Positions 1 through 14,837 of a DNA stretch of 64,000 nt are shown here, one piece after another. Below the pieces are notes generated by a model, which saw nothing but the letters and a program-made list of their open reading frames with translations, ran no database searches and was not told where the DNA came from. Made by a program: the position numbers and the translations under genes. This DNA is from Silurus meridionalis (lineage: Eukaryota; Chordata; Actinopteri; Siluriformes; Siluridae), in contig NC_060911.1 in assembly GCF_014805685.1 (NCBI RefSeq), positions 14,634,712-14,698,711 of the forward strand, read 5' to 3'. Numbering within the stretch: position 1 is the stretch's first letter; the number at the start of each line of letters is the position of its first letter.

Positions 1-430
1 TTTCAGATTTCAGCTCACACGAACGAACGAATAAATGGAAGAATATAATAATTGAGCGAGTCCGGTGACTCGACTAAACTTTAACTTCGAGTTAAATCGT
101 TAACTATTACGCCACATGGTTTGCATGTTCAGGGTTCGGCTTTGCTTCGTTCCCTCTCAGGGAATCTGATAAAACATGTTTTGTTACCAATCCCCATTGC
201 ACTCATTACTTTCGCACGCTACTCATCTTTACTTGTACACCTCCGTCTTCTGTATTATTATTTATTGTTTTATAAAAAAATACCTCATGCTAATATATTT
301 AAATATTCACATCACACTAATCTACACATTTTCATTTCAGTCTGATGATCTTAAAACAATAAAATGGTACCATATGGAAGTTCATTACATTTAAAGATTA
401 TCACCCAAATGTAATTTATTGGTCTTTTTT
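1..430. other. Intergenic, nothing recognised
   Basis: AT-rich sequence with only short chance reading frames. I see no splice-bounded exon, RNA gene or recognisable repeat. Confidence 0.5.
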
Positions 431-650
431 TTTGGAACCTTGTCCTTTATTCAGCTTCTCCCATTAGGGGGCGCCACAGCGAATCATCCGTCTCCATACA
501 CTTCCTGTCCTCTACATCTGCATCTTTCAAACCAACTACCTGCATTTCTTTCTTCACCACATCCATAAACCTCCTCCTTGGTCTTTCCATTTTCCTCCTT
601 CCTGGTGGCTCCATCCTCAGAATTATGTCCAATAATCCTCAAATCTGCAC
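431..650 (-). mobile_element. LINE 3'-end fragment (RTE/L1-like non-LTR retrotransposon)
   Basis: Read on the minus strand, this encodes the C-terminal tail typical of a fish non-LTR retrotransposon ORF: a Gly-Arg-Arg and Arg-Pro-Arg-Arg-Arg basic stretch, then an FMDVVKKEMQVVGL-type segment and an EDR motif. It is followed by the usual 3' noncoding tail (CGCTGTGGCGCCCCCTAATG). The same family recurs at about 25340-25560 (tail only) and 36960-38010 (longer, degenerate). It is 5'-truncated and cannot be active. The clade (RTE versus L1-like) is not resolved. Confidence 0.65.
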
Positions 651-655
651 ATTAT

Positions 656-1090
656 ATTTAATAGGCTTAATTTCGAAATGGATAGTCTGGGAAGCTACGC
701 AATAACGGGACCAACCCAGTAACAGACCCCCCATTTCTAATTTTAAATTATTTTGATGCAATTTTTACCTGAAGCTGAATCTCAGAAACTGGAGCCAATA
801 AACACTAAGGACTTGATTTTCTTCATTCATGACCCAAATCTAGTGAACTAGAAGACTTTTATTGTACAAACTGACATCTAACAAATAAAACGTAGTTTCT
901 TCTGACTGCACTAACAGAAGCTACACACTTTGTGTATGTTAGCTGCATGTTGCTGCACAGGGGGTCCTGCAGACATGCATGTGGCACGTTATTGTCGGTC
1001 CGTGATTTGTTTTGTTGCGCTGCGTTGTGTATAGTTTGCCTCGATCTTGCATTACTTGGTGCAGTATTTCTCCATTGGTTTTCCCATTAG
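656..1090. other. 5' flank of acy3, no motif recognised
   Basis: About 430 bp upstream of the acy3 start codon. I see no clear TATA box or CpG-rich core. It must hold the 5' UTR and probably the promoter, but the transcription start cannot be placed by eye. Confidence 0.4.
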
Positions 1091-3863
1091 ATGGAGCAGA
1101 TCCCTTTCCCCGTTCTGCGGCGCGTAGCGATTTGTGGCGGGACGCATGGAAACGAGATGACGGGGGTTTTCCTGGTGCCAGAGTTGGAAAGACGGAAGAA
1201 AGAGAAAGGTGATGCCGGGAGGTCTGTCGCGTTCACGACGGTGTTGTCCAACCCACGTGCTGCCAAAGAGTGTAGAAGATACATGGACAAAGACCTGAAC
1301 CGCTGCTTTACCAAAGACACCCTCAGGTCAGGGTGGCATCCCAGCATTCTTTGCATAACACTGCTGATCATTGAAAAGATCTATAACGTCTTTCTCTTTC
1401 ACAGTTGCCCGATCACTGAGGACACTCCGTATGAGATCCAAAGAGCTCAGGAGTTAAACTCTCTGTTGGGTCCGAAAGGATCAGATGCTGCTGTAGATAT
1501 TATCTGCGACCTCCATAACACCACGGCGAACATGGGCCTCACCATCATCTCCTACTCATGGAGCAACTGGATCGGCCTTCACGTCTTTAAACACTTGCAG
1601 GTATCTAATGATGCTTGTTTATTGCTTGGCAGATGTTTTTCGTCTTTTCTTTAGCACTGAAATGTTGCAATATTATGTGCAACAGGCAACAATCACCAGC
1701 ACGCCTGTGAGACTGGTGCTGATTAATGTTCCTCCTTGTGAAGCCTACTCCCTGGAGTCCGTTGCCAAGTACGGCATCTGTAAGTGTGTGTTCCACCGAG
1801 CAGGTCCAGATGTTTGCATTCTAGTAAATATCCTGTTCTTCTTTTTATGTTGGGGTTTTGTTTATTGTGTCGATCTTCAGCTTTAGAAGCCGGGCCACAG
1901 CCTCAAGGCATCGTTAGAGCAGATGTCTTCAACTTCATGAAACAGGCTGTGGACGCCATTCTGGAATGGACTGAAATCTTTAACTCAGGTATGACGGATC
2001 TGAGATCTTTGATCGCATTTTTCTCTCCGAATGCGTTCCAACGGCTGGGGCTTAGTTGATCGCATGAAAGCTATAAACTGAAGACGTGTGATTTCTGCCA
2101 GCAAGCTAATGATTGGCAAAATATTACTCTTTTGGCTCCTGGCAATGGACAACTGTTGTATCAGGAATCGGATGCAGTTTGAATTATACGCGTTGGGCCC
2201 AATATTTAAAACCAGGGGTCTTCAAAATTTTTCAGCTCAAGGACCCCTTAGATGATAGAGACATGGGGCAGGGACCCTCTGACACAAAATGTGTCAAACA
2301 CAGCCAATGATATTAATAGAAACCAATCATATTATGCTAGTTATACTATGCTAGGACAATTAGAGGATGTGCATCATTGTCTGTATATTTTTATATATTT
2401 TTTAATCTTTGTTAAAACCTTAAAAAATTATAAAAAAATTTTTTTTAAAACATTTATTATTCTATTTTTCAAATTAAATCATTTATCTTTGATGTTTTTT
2501 TAATTTAATAATAATAATAATAAAAAACCTTATTTGATTCGAAATGAATTAACGGCAGCCCTGCAGTACCGCCCATGGGGAAAGACCCATGCTTTAAACT
2601 ATAATTATATGAGGTGTTTTGGATTTCTTAAAAGGTTAAACCTACTATAAGATACTGCATCGTAAATGATTTGGGTTATGAACGAACATACTAGAAGGAG
2701 TCTCCTTCCTGATATAATAATATTCTGGGTTTATAAAATAATATAAATCTAATCACAATAAAAACGTTTACCTTTTGTAAGGGAAAGTCATTAAAGGAGG
2801 GGAAGTGGAGGCCTATTTAATACAGAAGAGTATGGATTTCCCCAGAGACGCTACCACTGGACAACCAACAGCTGCCATCCATCCACAACTCCAGGTATGA
2901 CAAACCACGTTTCTTCATAAACGCATCTGATATAATGACTAGACCTTCACAGCAGGAGCGGATCAGACTGTAATGTTGTTTTTGATTCCAATTTTCATTC
3001 CAATAAGTTTCTATTGTCAATATGTCAAATGCAGTGGAGGGCCATCGGGGCCAGCAGGTCAGCAAACTCTCTCAGAATCACTGACTTGTGGTTTTAGTAT
3101 ACAACTTGAAGTGTTAACCAATCAGATTGCTCTTCGGCCACTTTAAGGAGTCCAAACAAGTCAGCATTTTCACGACCTGTGATTAAACGGTCAGAGCTCG
3201 CACTAGTCAGAGCTCGCACACTGTATCTGTAGCAAACTGTTGCCTGGGGGGTAAAATACACTGGTCTGAAGGGGTTATTTTTGAGTCACTTCAACATCAG
3301 AACTGATACTTTAAAGATCTGATGAAGCTGTCAGGATTCAGAAAGATGTTTGGGGTTCATCACACTAATTCAGCTTTAAGAATATCATTCAGATATCCCT
3401 CAAATTCACAGCATGGGTTCAGGAACTCGAGACTCACACTAGACTGCAGGATTTGTTTTCCTCCCACATCCCAAAGCTGAGATCAGTGTAATGTTTGTGC
3501 ACAGAGTGAAATTTCTTTTATGATGGTAAATAAAGACTAAATACCCCGTGTGGTTGAACGCTGAACTGCAGCGGAAAAATACCAAAAAAACATGAACAGA
3601 ATTTTGACCCCCGATAACCACAAAATAGCCTAAAATGTGAATGAATCCTTCAGGATCAAGACTTCTGCCTCCTCCAGCGTGGAGATCCCATGTTCCTGAC
3701 GTTCTCCGGAGAAACACTAAACTATGAAGAAGAACAACCTCTCCATCCTCTGTTCATTAATGAGGCCGCGTACTACGAGAAGGGAATCGCCTTCCATCTG
3801 GCTCTGAAGAAGACCATGAGCATCCCGAGTATACGAGCCGACACGGACGGAGAGAAGAACTGA
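1091..3863 (+). CDS. acy3: N-acyl-aromatic-L-amino-acid amidohydrolase (aminoacylase-3, aspartoacylase family)
   Basis: Six exons: join(1091..1326,1405..1600,1686..1779,1881..1988,2797..2894,3654..3863), 313 aa; every junction is GT-AG and in phase. The enzyme deacylates N-acyl aromatic amino acids and mercapturates (family knowledge). The zinc-binding motif GGTHGNE gives His19 and Glu22. The third ligand is His116 in DLHNTTANMG. The catalytic Glu178 lies in LEAGPQPQG. These numbers match the human aspartoacylase positions I know. The C-terminal part has the conserved HPQLQD and FINEAAYYEKG segments, and the length is close to human ACY3 (319 aa). The sequence looks more like ACY3 than ASPA. 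Intron 4 holds a hAT-like repeat. An AATAAA lies at 3935-3940. No break was seen. Confidence 0.93.
2213..2600 (+). mobile_element. hAT-like nonautonomous element in acy3 intron 4 (copy 1)
   Basis: It begins CAGGGGTCTTCAAA followed by a CTCAAGGACCCC block, the look of hAT (Charlie-like) terminal sequence. It ends near a CTGCAGTACCGCCC stretch. The same start and end blocks occur inverted at 27850-28325, with related interior sequence (for example an ACAATTAGAG/GATGTGCATCA segment). No transposase frame is present. Boundaries are approximate because the target duplication is not clear. Confidence 0.55.
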
Positions 3864-4990
3864 AGGAAATCGGCACAACACCAAACCTAATCTTTCCATT
3901 TTTTTCTTATAAAGCACAGCCTCAGGTATAAAAAAATAAAAATCGTAAAATCGATTAAAATATGATCCAATAATGATTGTTACCTCGATGAAAAAAAAAT
4001 TTATTTTGAAAAAGTAAACTATATGCATTTAATATATATTTTACAGTTGCACTAAAAAATGTTTATGTCCGCAGGAATGTATGAATAAATGAATGAATAA
4101 ATATCAGAAAATAAACATTCTACTTCTAAAACCATGACCTCCTGCCAAGCCTTGTGGTCTGTTCTGAGCTCCACCCAGCAGCGAGTTCTTAGTTTAAACT
4201 CACCTTCATGTCCAGAGAGGATTTTCTTATTGAAGCACCTGAGCAGGTATGTCTTCACCTCAGAAATCAGCAGTGTAGGTGAAATGCAGAATGTTCAAAT
4301 CTTCACCTGAACTTATTTCAGCTGGGCGAAAAACCCTTCTCAGAAGCTCAGTAGGCACGATTTTGGCCTGAGCCCAGAAGAACTCACCCACGTGGGGAAT
4401 TAAACCTTCCACATACCGTAAGAATCCTGCACTTATTAGCTACATTTTCCAATCATGTTGCTACTAACTGGAAATGAAATGTTCGAAATGACGTGGTGCA
4501 GCGCAAACGTCACCACACCTTCACAGTGAGTGGATGCTCAGGCCCGAGATTGCGCCTGCCCTTGAGTTTCTAGAGGGTTCCTACAGAAGATACCGCCGGT
4601 TCAGTTCCTGACTTTACTAAAACCCTTGTGGATGAATGAATCTCGCGCAAATCTCCCCGCAATCTTGTGGAACATCTTCCTGGAAGAGTGGAGCTTTATC
4701 CGAACAGTGAATGGAGACTAAATTGGGTTGCGAGATGTTCGAAAAGATTCCCGATCTCATGCTGAGGTGTCCGCAAACTTTCACTGGATAAACTAAATAA
4801 ACCTGGGAGCTCGGATCTCTGCAATGGATTGTGGATTGTAATCCGTATCGTGAACCAAAAGAACATTAGAGAACATCGAGAGCTCAAAACATTCACCCAA
4901 AACAGATGGCGAGGGTTTCTGGAGCTCGGCAGGTTTCCGCTCCCAGTCCGGAAGTTACGAATAAACAGAAATAAATCCCCAAAATTCACA
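3864..4990. other. Convergent intergenic region between acy3 and cldnd1
   Basis: It starts with the acy3 3' UTR (AATAAA at 3935-3940). About 4585-4800 resembles the 3' end of a Tc1-like transposon: CCTGACTTTACTAA, then GATGAATGAAT, then GAGGTGTCCGCAAAC. This block recurs at about 34090-34275. The rest, including 4030-4580, shows no recognisable gene. Confidence 0.5.
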
Positions 4991-6497
4991 TTCCACCGGA
5001 GAGAACTTTATTGCGTTCACACGTATGAAACGCAGGAGTATAAAAATACATATAAAAAGGACACAGACGGTGATGTGGACAGCATTACAATTTCCCAGTG
5101 GACTGTCCTGGTGTCTCCTCCTGACTGAGACGTATCTGATCAAACTTGGCTTGACGTGTGCTTCATACAGTCTGAAAGATCGGTCACATGATGCTAATGA
5201 AGAAAAGAAAAAAAATCATCTCGGATCTATAAATATATAAATATTCACACTCCGGCGGTGATTCGGGTTCGAAGGCGCGGTTATATTTTGAGCGGGAACG
5301 CCGGAGAAAGGCGTCAGTGGTTAAAACGCCGTTCAGCTCAGTGTACGAACCGATTTACACACAAATAACACGTATACATTAAACACACCGGAATCGAGTA
5401 GACAAAACAAACGATTACATTCCAAAACTAATACACAGGAAACGAACGATTCAGCTCAATGTTAATCTGTAAAACTGGAGTGCCAAAACTTTGTCACCAC
5501 GGCAGCGAGGAAAATCATTATCTATAGTAATAATAGTATTATTAAGACTTATGAAGCGATAGAAAATTAGAGTAAAAAAAAAAACTATTTAAAAGTGAAT
5601 GCGAATGAAACTGCCAGCGACGGCCAATCGGATCGGTTCTTGTTATGTGCCACGCCCACAATTCCTCTGACGTCTAAAAAACAAACAAACAAAATCATCT
5701 TATCTTCTTCAATTTTACAGTAAACCCTAGTTTTTTCATCTTATAACCCGATAGAGAAACTATTACTAAAGAACTGCAGTCGGTTTTGAGGGCGATGCCG
5801 GGGCGGGGGAGGAGCCAGAAAAGTGTCCAATGAGACTCAAATGAAAAAAAAGAAAACCTCAGTTCTTCTGAAATTTATCCTAGAAATAGTAAAATATTCA
5901 GGTACACATATAAATTTATGACGTTTATGAGCAGATGATGATGAGTGGATTATTCGTGATGGATGTTGTGCAGGAAGCTCAGACGTTTGGACTCGGCAGC
6001 GTGACTCATATTTAGTAGTAAATAAGTGGTAATGGTAATGAGGAGATTATAACACGTTATTAAGCCTCAGTAATTAGTCACTAATTAGTTACTCTAATTC
6101 TAAAATTGACTCCTAGGGTTCTCAGGCGACTCCTCAGGTGACCCCTATAGGTAGCCCTCAGGTGACCCCTTAGGCGACTCCTCAAGTGACACCTTAGGTG
6201 ACTCCTCAAGTGACACCTTAGGTGACTCCTCAGGGGAACTCCCTAAAGTAACCCCTCAGGTGACCCCTCAGGCGACTCGTTAGGGAACCCCCCTAAAGTG
6301 ACACCTAAGGAGACTCCTCAGGAGACCCCCTCAGGCGACTCCTCAGGGAACCCCCTAAAGTGAAACCTCAGGCGACTCCTCAGGCGACCACATCGTTGAC
6401 TCTTTAGATGACCTCCTCAGGTGAGTTGTGTATGGAGTGTGTGATTCCCAGCTGAATTGTGTGTGTGTTGTGCGGTTGCGTTGTAACGCTGCGCGTG
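4991..6497 (-). other. cldnd1: Probable cldnd1 3' UTR
   Basis: This stretch after the cldnd1 stop has no other gene. On the minus strand an AATAAA lies at 5012-5007, which would give a 3' UTR of about 1.5 kb, usual for this gene. It includes a 12-bp minisatellite at 6117-6425. UTR status is inferred from position and the poly(A) signal only. Confidence 0.5.
6117..6425. repeat. Imperfect 12-bp minisatellite
   Basis: About 25 degenerate copies of a unit like TCAGGTGACTCC, with variants GGCGACTCC and AAGTGACACC and a few longer spacers. It lies just downstream of the cldnd1 stop codon, so it is probably transcribed within the 3' UTR. Confidence 0.8.
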
Positions 6498-8102
<1,605 letters not shown>

Positions 8103-8289
8103 CTTTACACTCCTGTACACACACATACACACACACACACACACACACATCATCATCATAATCATCATCTGATACAGTGCAACATCATGATTCAAATAAA
8201 TCATATAATTATTTATGAATTATTTACTCATAAATATCATGTAAAGCTAATTCTTTTTATTGATCTTCAGTCCAATCATATGGTACATC

Positions 8290-8460
8290 ATTTACAAAAA
8301 AAGCACCAGGGCTCGATCCCAAATACCAGCCTCATCACTCCCCGAGTTCACTACTCTGCACATATTTAAACCGTGACGTAGGGCACTATATTTTCAAACA
8401 TGGCTGCGTTTGGGACTCTGCCCCAAAATTCCTCCTCAAACCCTGTTGAAGTAAAGGTTT
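8290..8460. mobile_element. MITE-like fragment
   Basis: GGGCTCGATCCCAAAT and, further on, GCGTTTGGGACTCTGCCCC resemble inverted ends of the common fish repeat that begins GGGCTGCGTCCCAAA. A related fragment lies at about 9015-9130. It sits in the intron between the noncoding and first coding exon of cldnd1. The family is not assigned. Confidence 0.35.
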
Positions 8461-8958
8461 ATACATGATTAATTATTGTTTTTTTGTTGTGGAAAAGGAC
8501 GATTTATAAAAAAAATAATGCAGTTCCGAGTAAATCAGGATTATTTTAATATATATAATAAACTTATATAACTTATATATTACAATGAACCTCCTGAAAC
8601 AGGGTGAGGGAGTCAGATGACGCTTTATGCTCATGTATTCCTGAATCACAGTGAGAATGAGAGGATTTATTTACTAATATTGTATTTACTAATATGTTAT
8701 TTTATTATTAATGATAAAATCTGTCTCATCCACACGGCCGTGTTTACAGGGTTAAAGCTAGGCTAGGCTAACGAGCTACACTGATGACTAGCCGACTGGT
8801 CTGTAATTAGAGCTCAAATCTCACACACTTTAATATAAAGATCATTATTTTATTATTATAATAATTATTATGATCACACACTCACTCTCTCTCTCTCACT
8901 CACACACACACACACACACACACATATCTGTGTTTATATCACAGAAAACAGAACTCAC

Positions 8959-9015
8959 CTCCGAGCCCCGAGGTTACTGTCGCTCTTGTTCCGGTTTCAC
9001 TCTGACCACACTGGT
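8959..9015 (-). promoter_or_regulatory. cldnd1: Probable noncoding first exon and promoter edge of cldnd1
   Basis: On the minus strand a strong donor GGAG|GTGAGT has its exon edge at 8959. It pairs with an acceptor (GTACAG|GAG) whose exon begins at 8112, ten bases before the ATG. The sequence upstream of about 9015 is MITE-like (GGCTGCGTCCCAAACCGC), so the transcription start is close to or inside a transposon-derived segment. No TATA box was seen. Confidence 0.45.
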
Positions 9016-9129
9016 CCTCGGGCTGCGTCCCAAACCGCTCCATGCTCCCTACATTAATACACTACACTGGGGCAGAGTGTACCGGCGGCCACACCCACCG
9101 TAGTGCACTACATATCTATCCGAGGGTCT

Positions 9130-9770
9130 ATTTGTACTAGAGCCTGAATACACCAACATGTGATGGAGAGGGAAATAAATAAAAATAAAAATAAACAAAC
9201 AAACAAAAATAAATAAATAAATAAATAAATAAACATAAATTAATGAATATAAATAAGAAATAAATAAATAAATAAAAACTATACTGTATTTATTAAATTT
9301 GAATAAACTAAATTCAGCTATAAACAATTACATTTATCTACAAATAAATAAATAAAAATCTATAAATAAAAATATTTATTAAATTTAAATAAACTACAAC
9401 ATAAGTAAATTCAACTACAAATAATTAAATTAAGCTATTAATAAATACAACTATAGTTATTACATTTGAATACATTAAAACAACACAATAATAAGTAAAT
9501 TAAGCTATACATTAATAACAAGCTATAAATAAATAAATAAAACTATATTTATTACATTAAAAAAAAACTACAACTTAAGTAAATTAAGCTATAAATAAAT
9601 TAATAAATAAAAAGCTGTAAATAAACAAAAATATTTATTACATTCAAATAAATTGAAACATAACAATAAAAAGTAAATTAAGCTACAAACACAAATCTTT
9701 AGGTTGGCTATTGAAAGAAAATTACCCTTTTTTCTCTCATTATTTATTTGAATCAGACTAAATCTGATCT
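9130..9770. repeat. AT-rich (AAAT)n-type tract
   Basis: Long stretch dominated by AAATAAATAAAT and ACAAACAAAC words, for example 9178-9270, with degenerate TTTATTACATTnnAATAAA repeats up to about 9690. It holds no gene. Confidence 0.8.
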
Positions 9771-9796
9771 GATCTCTGAATATAATCTCTTTCCAG

Positions 9797-9853
9797 GACG
9801 TTCACCTCCACCTCCACCTCCTCCTCCTCCTCCTCCTCCTCCACCTCCACCAC
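9797..9853. repeat. (CCT)n/(CCA)n trinucleotide repeat
   Basis: Tandem CCTCCT/CCACCT triplets downstream of the glb1 3' end. The poly-Pro frame they create on the plus strand has no exon support. Confidence 0.85.
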
Positions 9854-10010
9854 TGTGCTACTGTAATATCCAGCACCAGGTTGTTTTTTTTGTTTTTTTT
9901 ACAGCATTTCTTGACACCTGCCCAAAACGTCTACACCACTGTTTAATTCTTATTTCTTTAATAGAAAAATAAAATAAAACTGAAGCCTCAGTTTTTACCC
10001 CACAGTGAGT

Positions 10011-10032
10011 TTTATTGGAATCAGGTTTTATT
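10011..10032 (-). terminator. glb1: Candidate glb1 poly(A) signals
   Basis: On the minus strand AATAAA occurs at 10016-10011 and 10032-10027, about 500 bp past the glb1 stop. The intervening sequence is (CA)n/(GT)n-rich 3' UTR. Confidence 0.5.
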
Positions 10033-10149
10033 AGAAAGCAGCATGTGATAGTTTCCTTCACAATATTCCACAGTATTCCACAGTATTCCCAGCAGTAAGA
10101 AAAATAATTATTTATTATAAAATCCCAGAGTAAATAATCAGATATCCAT

Positions 10150-10168
10150 AAACCCCCCCCCCACCACC

Positions 10169-10226
<58 letters not shown>

Positions 10227-10459
10227 CAGATTGTAATGATCACACTATACATCATCTCTAATACAGTCAGTAGTGTGTGTGTGTGTGTGTGTGCGTTTTT
10301 ATGGTGTGTGTATATTGAGTGTTCATGGTGTGTATTGTGTGTGTGTATGTGTGTGTGTGTATTGCGTGTTCATGGTGTGATGAGTGTTTGCGCCCTGCTG
10401 TGGGGTTTGGTGTGTGTGTGTATGTGTGTGTGTATGTGTGTGTGTATTGAGTGTTCATG

Positions 10460-10500
<41 letters not shown>

Positions 10501-10531
10501 TGTGTGTATTGCATGTGTGTGTATTGCGTGT
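10150..10531. repeat. (CA)n and interrupted (GT)n arrays in the glb1 3' UTR
   Basis: (CA)n at about 10171-10223. An imperfect GT-rich minisatellite at 10270-10560 repeats a longer unit containing ATTGAGTGTTCATGGTGTG four times. The last glb1 codons sit in the edge of this repeat. Confidence 0.85.
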
Positions 10532-10814
10532 TCATGGTGTGATGAATGTTTGCCCCCTGCTGTGAGGTTTGATGTGTGTAACGGTGAAGTTGAGGATCGG
10601 TGTGTGTGTGAACTGGACCACACACTCTCCCCGTGTGCATTGACACGTCTCCAGCTCCAGAAGCGTGATGTTATTGGGGGCCTCGGTGCTGAGGACAGAC
10701 GCAGGGACGAACAGAGTGACCTGAGGACCACGAGACGGCCAGTAGCGACCCAAATTCACCCCGTTTATCCACACCTGACCCTGAAACAACCACCATCAGG
10801 ACAACGTTATAACC

Positions 10815-10852
<38 letters not shown>

Positions 10853-11505
10853 CACACGCATGCACACACAAGCACACACACGCACACACATGCACACACA
10901 CGCACACACACCTTGCTCCAGCCTGGAAACTGAATGTACGTGTCCTGCGGCAGGTCTGGGATTTGGTCAGGAATCTTCAAGGTTCCACCGTAAAACGTAG
11001 GCAGAGACAGCGAGGTAGGCGGGGCTAGGATGTGGGTGGGGCCACTGTCCTGTTGAGAGGACGTGTCCCACAGTAGCCCCTCCCTCACTACTTCATCTAT
11101 ACTGAGACTGAATATTGTCCAGTTGGTCAGAACGTCTGCTCCCAGTGTGAGGTTCGTCACCAGACCCTGCAACAACACCACAAGAGGGAGCAGTTAAACA
11201 GGAACACAAACCAATCAGGTTATTGATCATGTAGCTGATTGTGTAATTGACTGTTATTGATTATGTAACTCATCATGTCATTGTGTAAATGATCATGTTA
11301 TTGATTTGAGTCATTCATTCTGTAAATCTACTAAAGATTAAAGGAGAATCTCTGCAGTACCTTGAAGTCGTTGAGGTTTTTTCCGTAATTAATTCGGCCC
11401 ATGCTCTCCACCAGCACATCCAGACTGCTCCCAGCTCTCCCAGTTATATTAATACTGATACACTTGTTTCTCTCCAGTATTCCTACAGCCACCTACACAC
11501 ACGCG

Positions 11506-11542
<37 letters not shown>

Positions 11543-12372
11543 CCAGCTGCGTGTAAGGGAATAAGTGGCGCATGCACAGCTTCGATGTGGTGTAGTGAAG
11601 GTGTTCTTACTCCGCCCACTGAGACGTACGCTCGGTCATGAACTCCGTTCAGCGGAGATGAGAGAGGAGTCGGCTTTAAACAGTCCACAGGAAGTGACGT
11701 CTGATACAAAACAAACCCGAATTGCTGAAAAACATCAACAACGCTGCAGTTAATAAGCGATTTACACGTGAGCGCAGTAGAGAGCGGGAGTCTGGAATAC
11801 GGGTGGAAAACAAACAAACAATCTGACAATCAAATATACAAACAAACAAAGATTCAAATATACAAGCAAGCAAGCAAACAAACATATAGACAAAAATACT
11901 AACATACAAACATACAGCCACACAATCAAATATACAAACAAACAAACATGCACACATACTGACAAAATTCTAACATACAAACAAATAAGCATTCAAACAA
12001 ACATAGAAACAAACAATTACAAACAAACAAATGAAAACATACAAACAAAATATACAAACAAACAAACGAAAACATACAAACAAACAATAAACATTTTAAC
12101 ACACAAACAAACTAAAACATACAAATAATCAAATATACAAACACACAAAGAAATATAGAAACAAAAATAATGTACAATGACAAACATTCTAACATACAAA
12201 CAAAATATACAAACAAACACAAACAAACATTAAAACAAACAATAAAAACAAAATCCGGAGGCTGAAGCTGTAAGTGATTTACCTGATTGAGGTCGATGAA
12301 GCTGAGAGGATAAAGAGTTTTCACAGGACCAGAAACTGAGAGAATCTCCAGAGATTCTGATACGGTCTTTAA

Positions 12373-12447
<75 letters not shown>

Positions 12448-12589
12448 TAAAAAGCTTTGTTGTCTAGACAGTGCTGTAGTCATGGTAACGCACAAAAAAA
12501 AGCTTTACTTTCTTCATTTGCACTTTTCCGTATGCAAACTTGGGCGTCGACGGCGGTAAAACTCCACCTGGTATCTTCTTATACTGTAT

Positions 12590-12640
<51 letters not shown>

Positions 12641-12824
12641 TAAGCTTTATATTCATGGAAACCCAGTGTGTCTCCTGGTCCAGGATCCTTCACACCTTCT
12701 TAATGACTTTGCGGATGGCGAAGTATTTTTGCGTGAGATCTCCAGCCTCCGTCAGAGGAGCATCGAAGTCGTAGCTGGTGGGCTGAGGAGCAAACGGAGT
12801 GTTTGCACCTGGCATACCATATAC

Positions 12825-12872
<48 letters not shown>

Positions 12873-13344
12873 AGGAAAAGGAGAATTTCTTCCATCTAAA
12901 ATGTGTGTGTGTGTGTGGGTGTGTGTGTGTGTGGTCACACAACTCACCGTTCCAATACCCAAACGTGGTTCCTCCGATAAACATGTACCTTTCACAAGAA
13001 AAACACCACCACAGCTTCATCAGTACACAGAGACCCAACATGATGATGATGATGATTAATATTTACTGTATTTCTTCGTCTCACATGTTGACGTTTGCGC
13101 CGAGGTCCAGGATCTCCTCGAGGGTCTTGACCACAGCGTTGGTAGAGACGACAGAATGAGGTTCTCCCCAGTGATCCAGCCAGCCAGTGTAGTACTCCGA
13201 ATTCACCTGCACACACACACACACACACGTTTACACACACGCATTCCATACATTCCATCAGTTCTACCACATTATATTTTCTTACCAGTGGCCCACGAGG
13301 TTCAGCGTATCTCTGAGCTTCAAAAGCTTTTGTCACGTTTCCGC

Positions 13345-13390
<46 letters not shown>

Positions 13391-14789
13391 TTAAAACCTA
13401 TGTTGTCCTTTAAACCACAAAACTAAAAATGTGTGTGTGTGTGTGAGTGAGTGTGTGTGTGTGTGTGAGAGCGTGTGTTCTCACCAGGCCCGAAGTCGAC
13501 AGTGGCGTAGACCCCCTGCAGAGCTCCACACTTGAGGTAACCGAGTCCGGGTCCGTCAGTGCTGAACAGAACCACGTCGTCCCCCAGGTGCGAGCGGAAG
13601 AGTTTGACCAGGTGACGCAGGTAATCGAAATCACACGCGAAATAGCTCCCGTACTCGTTCTCCACCTGATCCACACCAACACACACTTCATCACCACACC
13701 AGGGTTCAGAGCTCGTTGTATGGAATCACCTTTATCCAGAAGCATCTTCTCCTCACTCCGTATTTCCGTTTGGTATTTCAGCACCGAACCTTTTCGACAT
13801 AGAATTTTACCCGAAAACCCAAATCTAAATGGATGAATTCACGCGGGTCTCACCTGCACTGTGATGATCGGCCCCCCGTTCTGATAGAGGTGACGCTTCA
13901 TCATGGGTAAGAGCTTCCCCATCCATTTATCCACCGCCGCTAAATAATCTGAAATCATTTATCATCACCTCAGCAACCTGTTCTTCAAACACACTGCGTT
14001 TATTCAGAAACCGGGGGCGGGGTTTAACCTGGATCTGCTGTGCGGAGGACGATGTCTTTCTTCTTCAGTAACCATGCAGGCAGGCCGCCCTTTAATAACC
14101 AAAACACACCAAAATCTCATGTAGAAGGAATCACCACTGCATGTCAACACCAGCGCACACAGGCAGGGGGCGACACCAATTAACCGACACTCTGTTATAA
14201 AATGTCCGATTAGATTAGATTCGATTTCATGTGGCCAACTTTGGTATTTCGTAGTTCTGCATTTTAATATTCGTTACGTCAATTATTCATTGATGAATAT
14301 TCAAATGAGACATAGGAATATTCTACATTATTAAAGAGAGTTCACACAAAGCTATAAAGTGTGTGCACACAATTATCTACACACACACAATAATTGATTT
14401 ATTCAATTTAACAAATGAGTACATTTATTGTTGAATTTTACATTTTAAATTGATTTTTTTTATTGAAAAAATACCTACGAAGAAATGAATATTAATTCTT
14501 CTTCAACTAATTGCCTGAAGAAACATTGATAATTCGATGAATTTAATAAATTAGTGATAAAAAAAAATTAGTATTATTAATATAATTATTAAAAAAACCA
14601 GGCCTGACCAGGTCCCACTCAGCACAGATGTAGGGTCCGGGTCTGAGGATGACCAGCAGGCCGATGTCGTGACACAGCTGGAGGAAATATTCCAGATCTC
14701 GGTCTCCGCTGAAGTCGTACACTCCGGGCACGGACTCGTGGAAGCTCCAGGGGATGTATCTGTGGGAAGGAGGTCGGGGGTTTAACACG

Positions 14790-14837
<48 letters not shown>

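Noticed and set aside
1608..2059. Extended single-exon readings of acy3 introns
   Set aside because: They read through clear GT-AG introns. Joining the exons gives the complete conserved enzyme.
9748..9972. Proline-run protein downstream of glb1
   Set aside because: Product of a (CCT)n microsatellite without exon signals.
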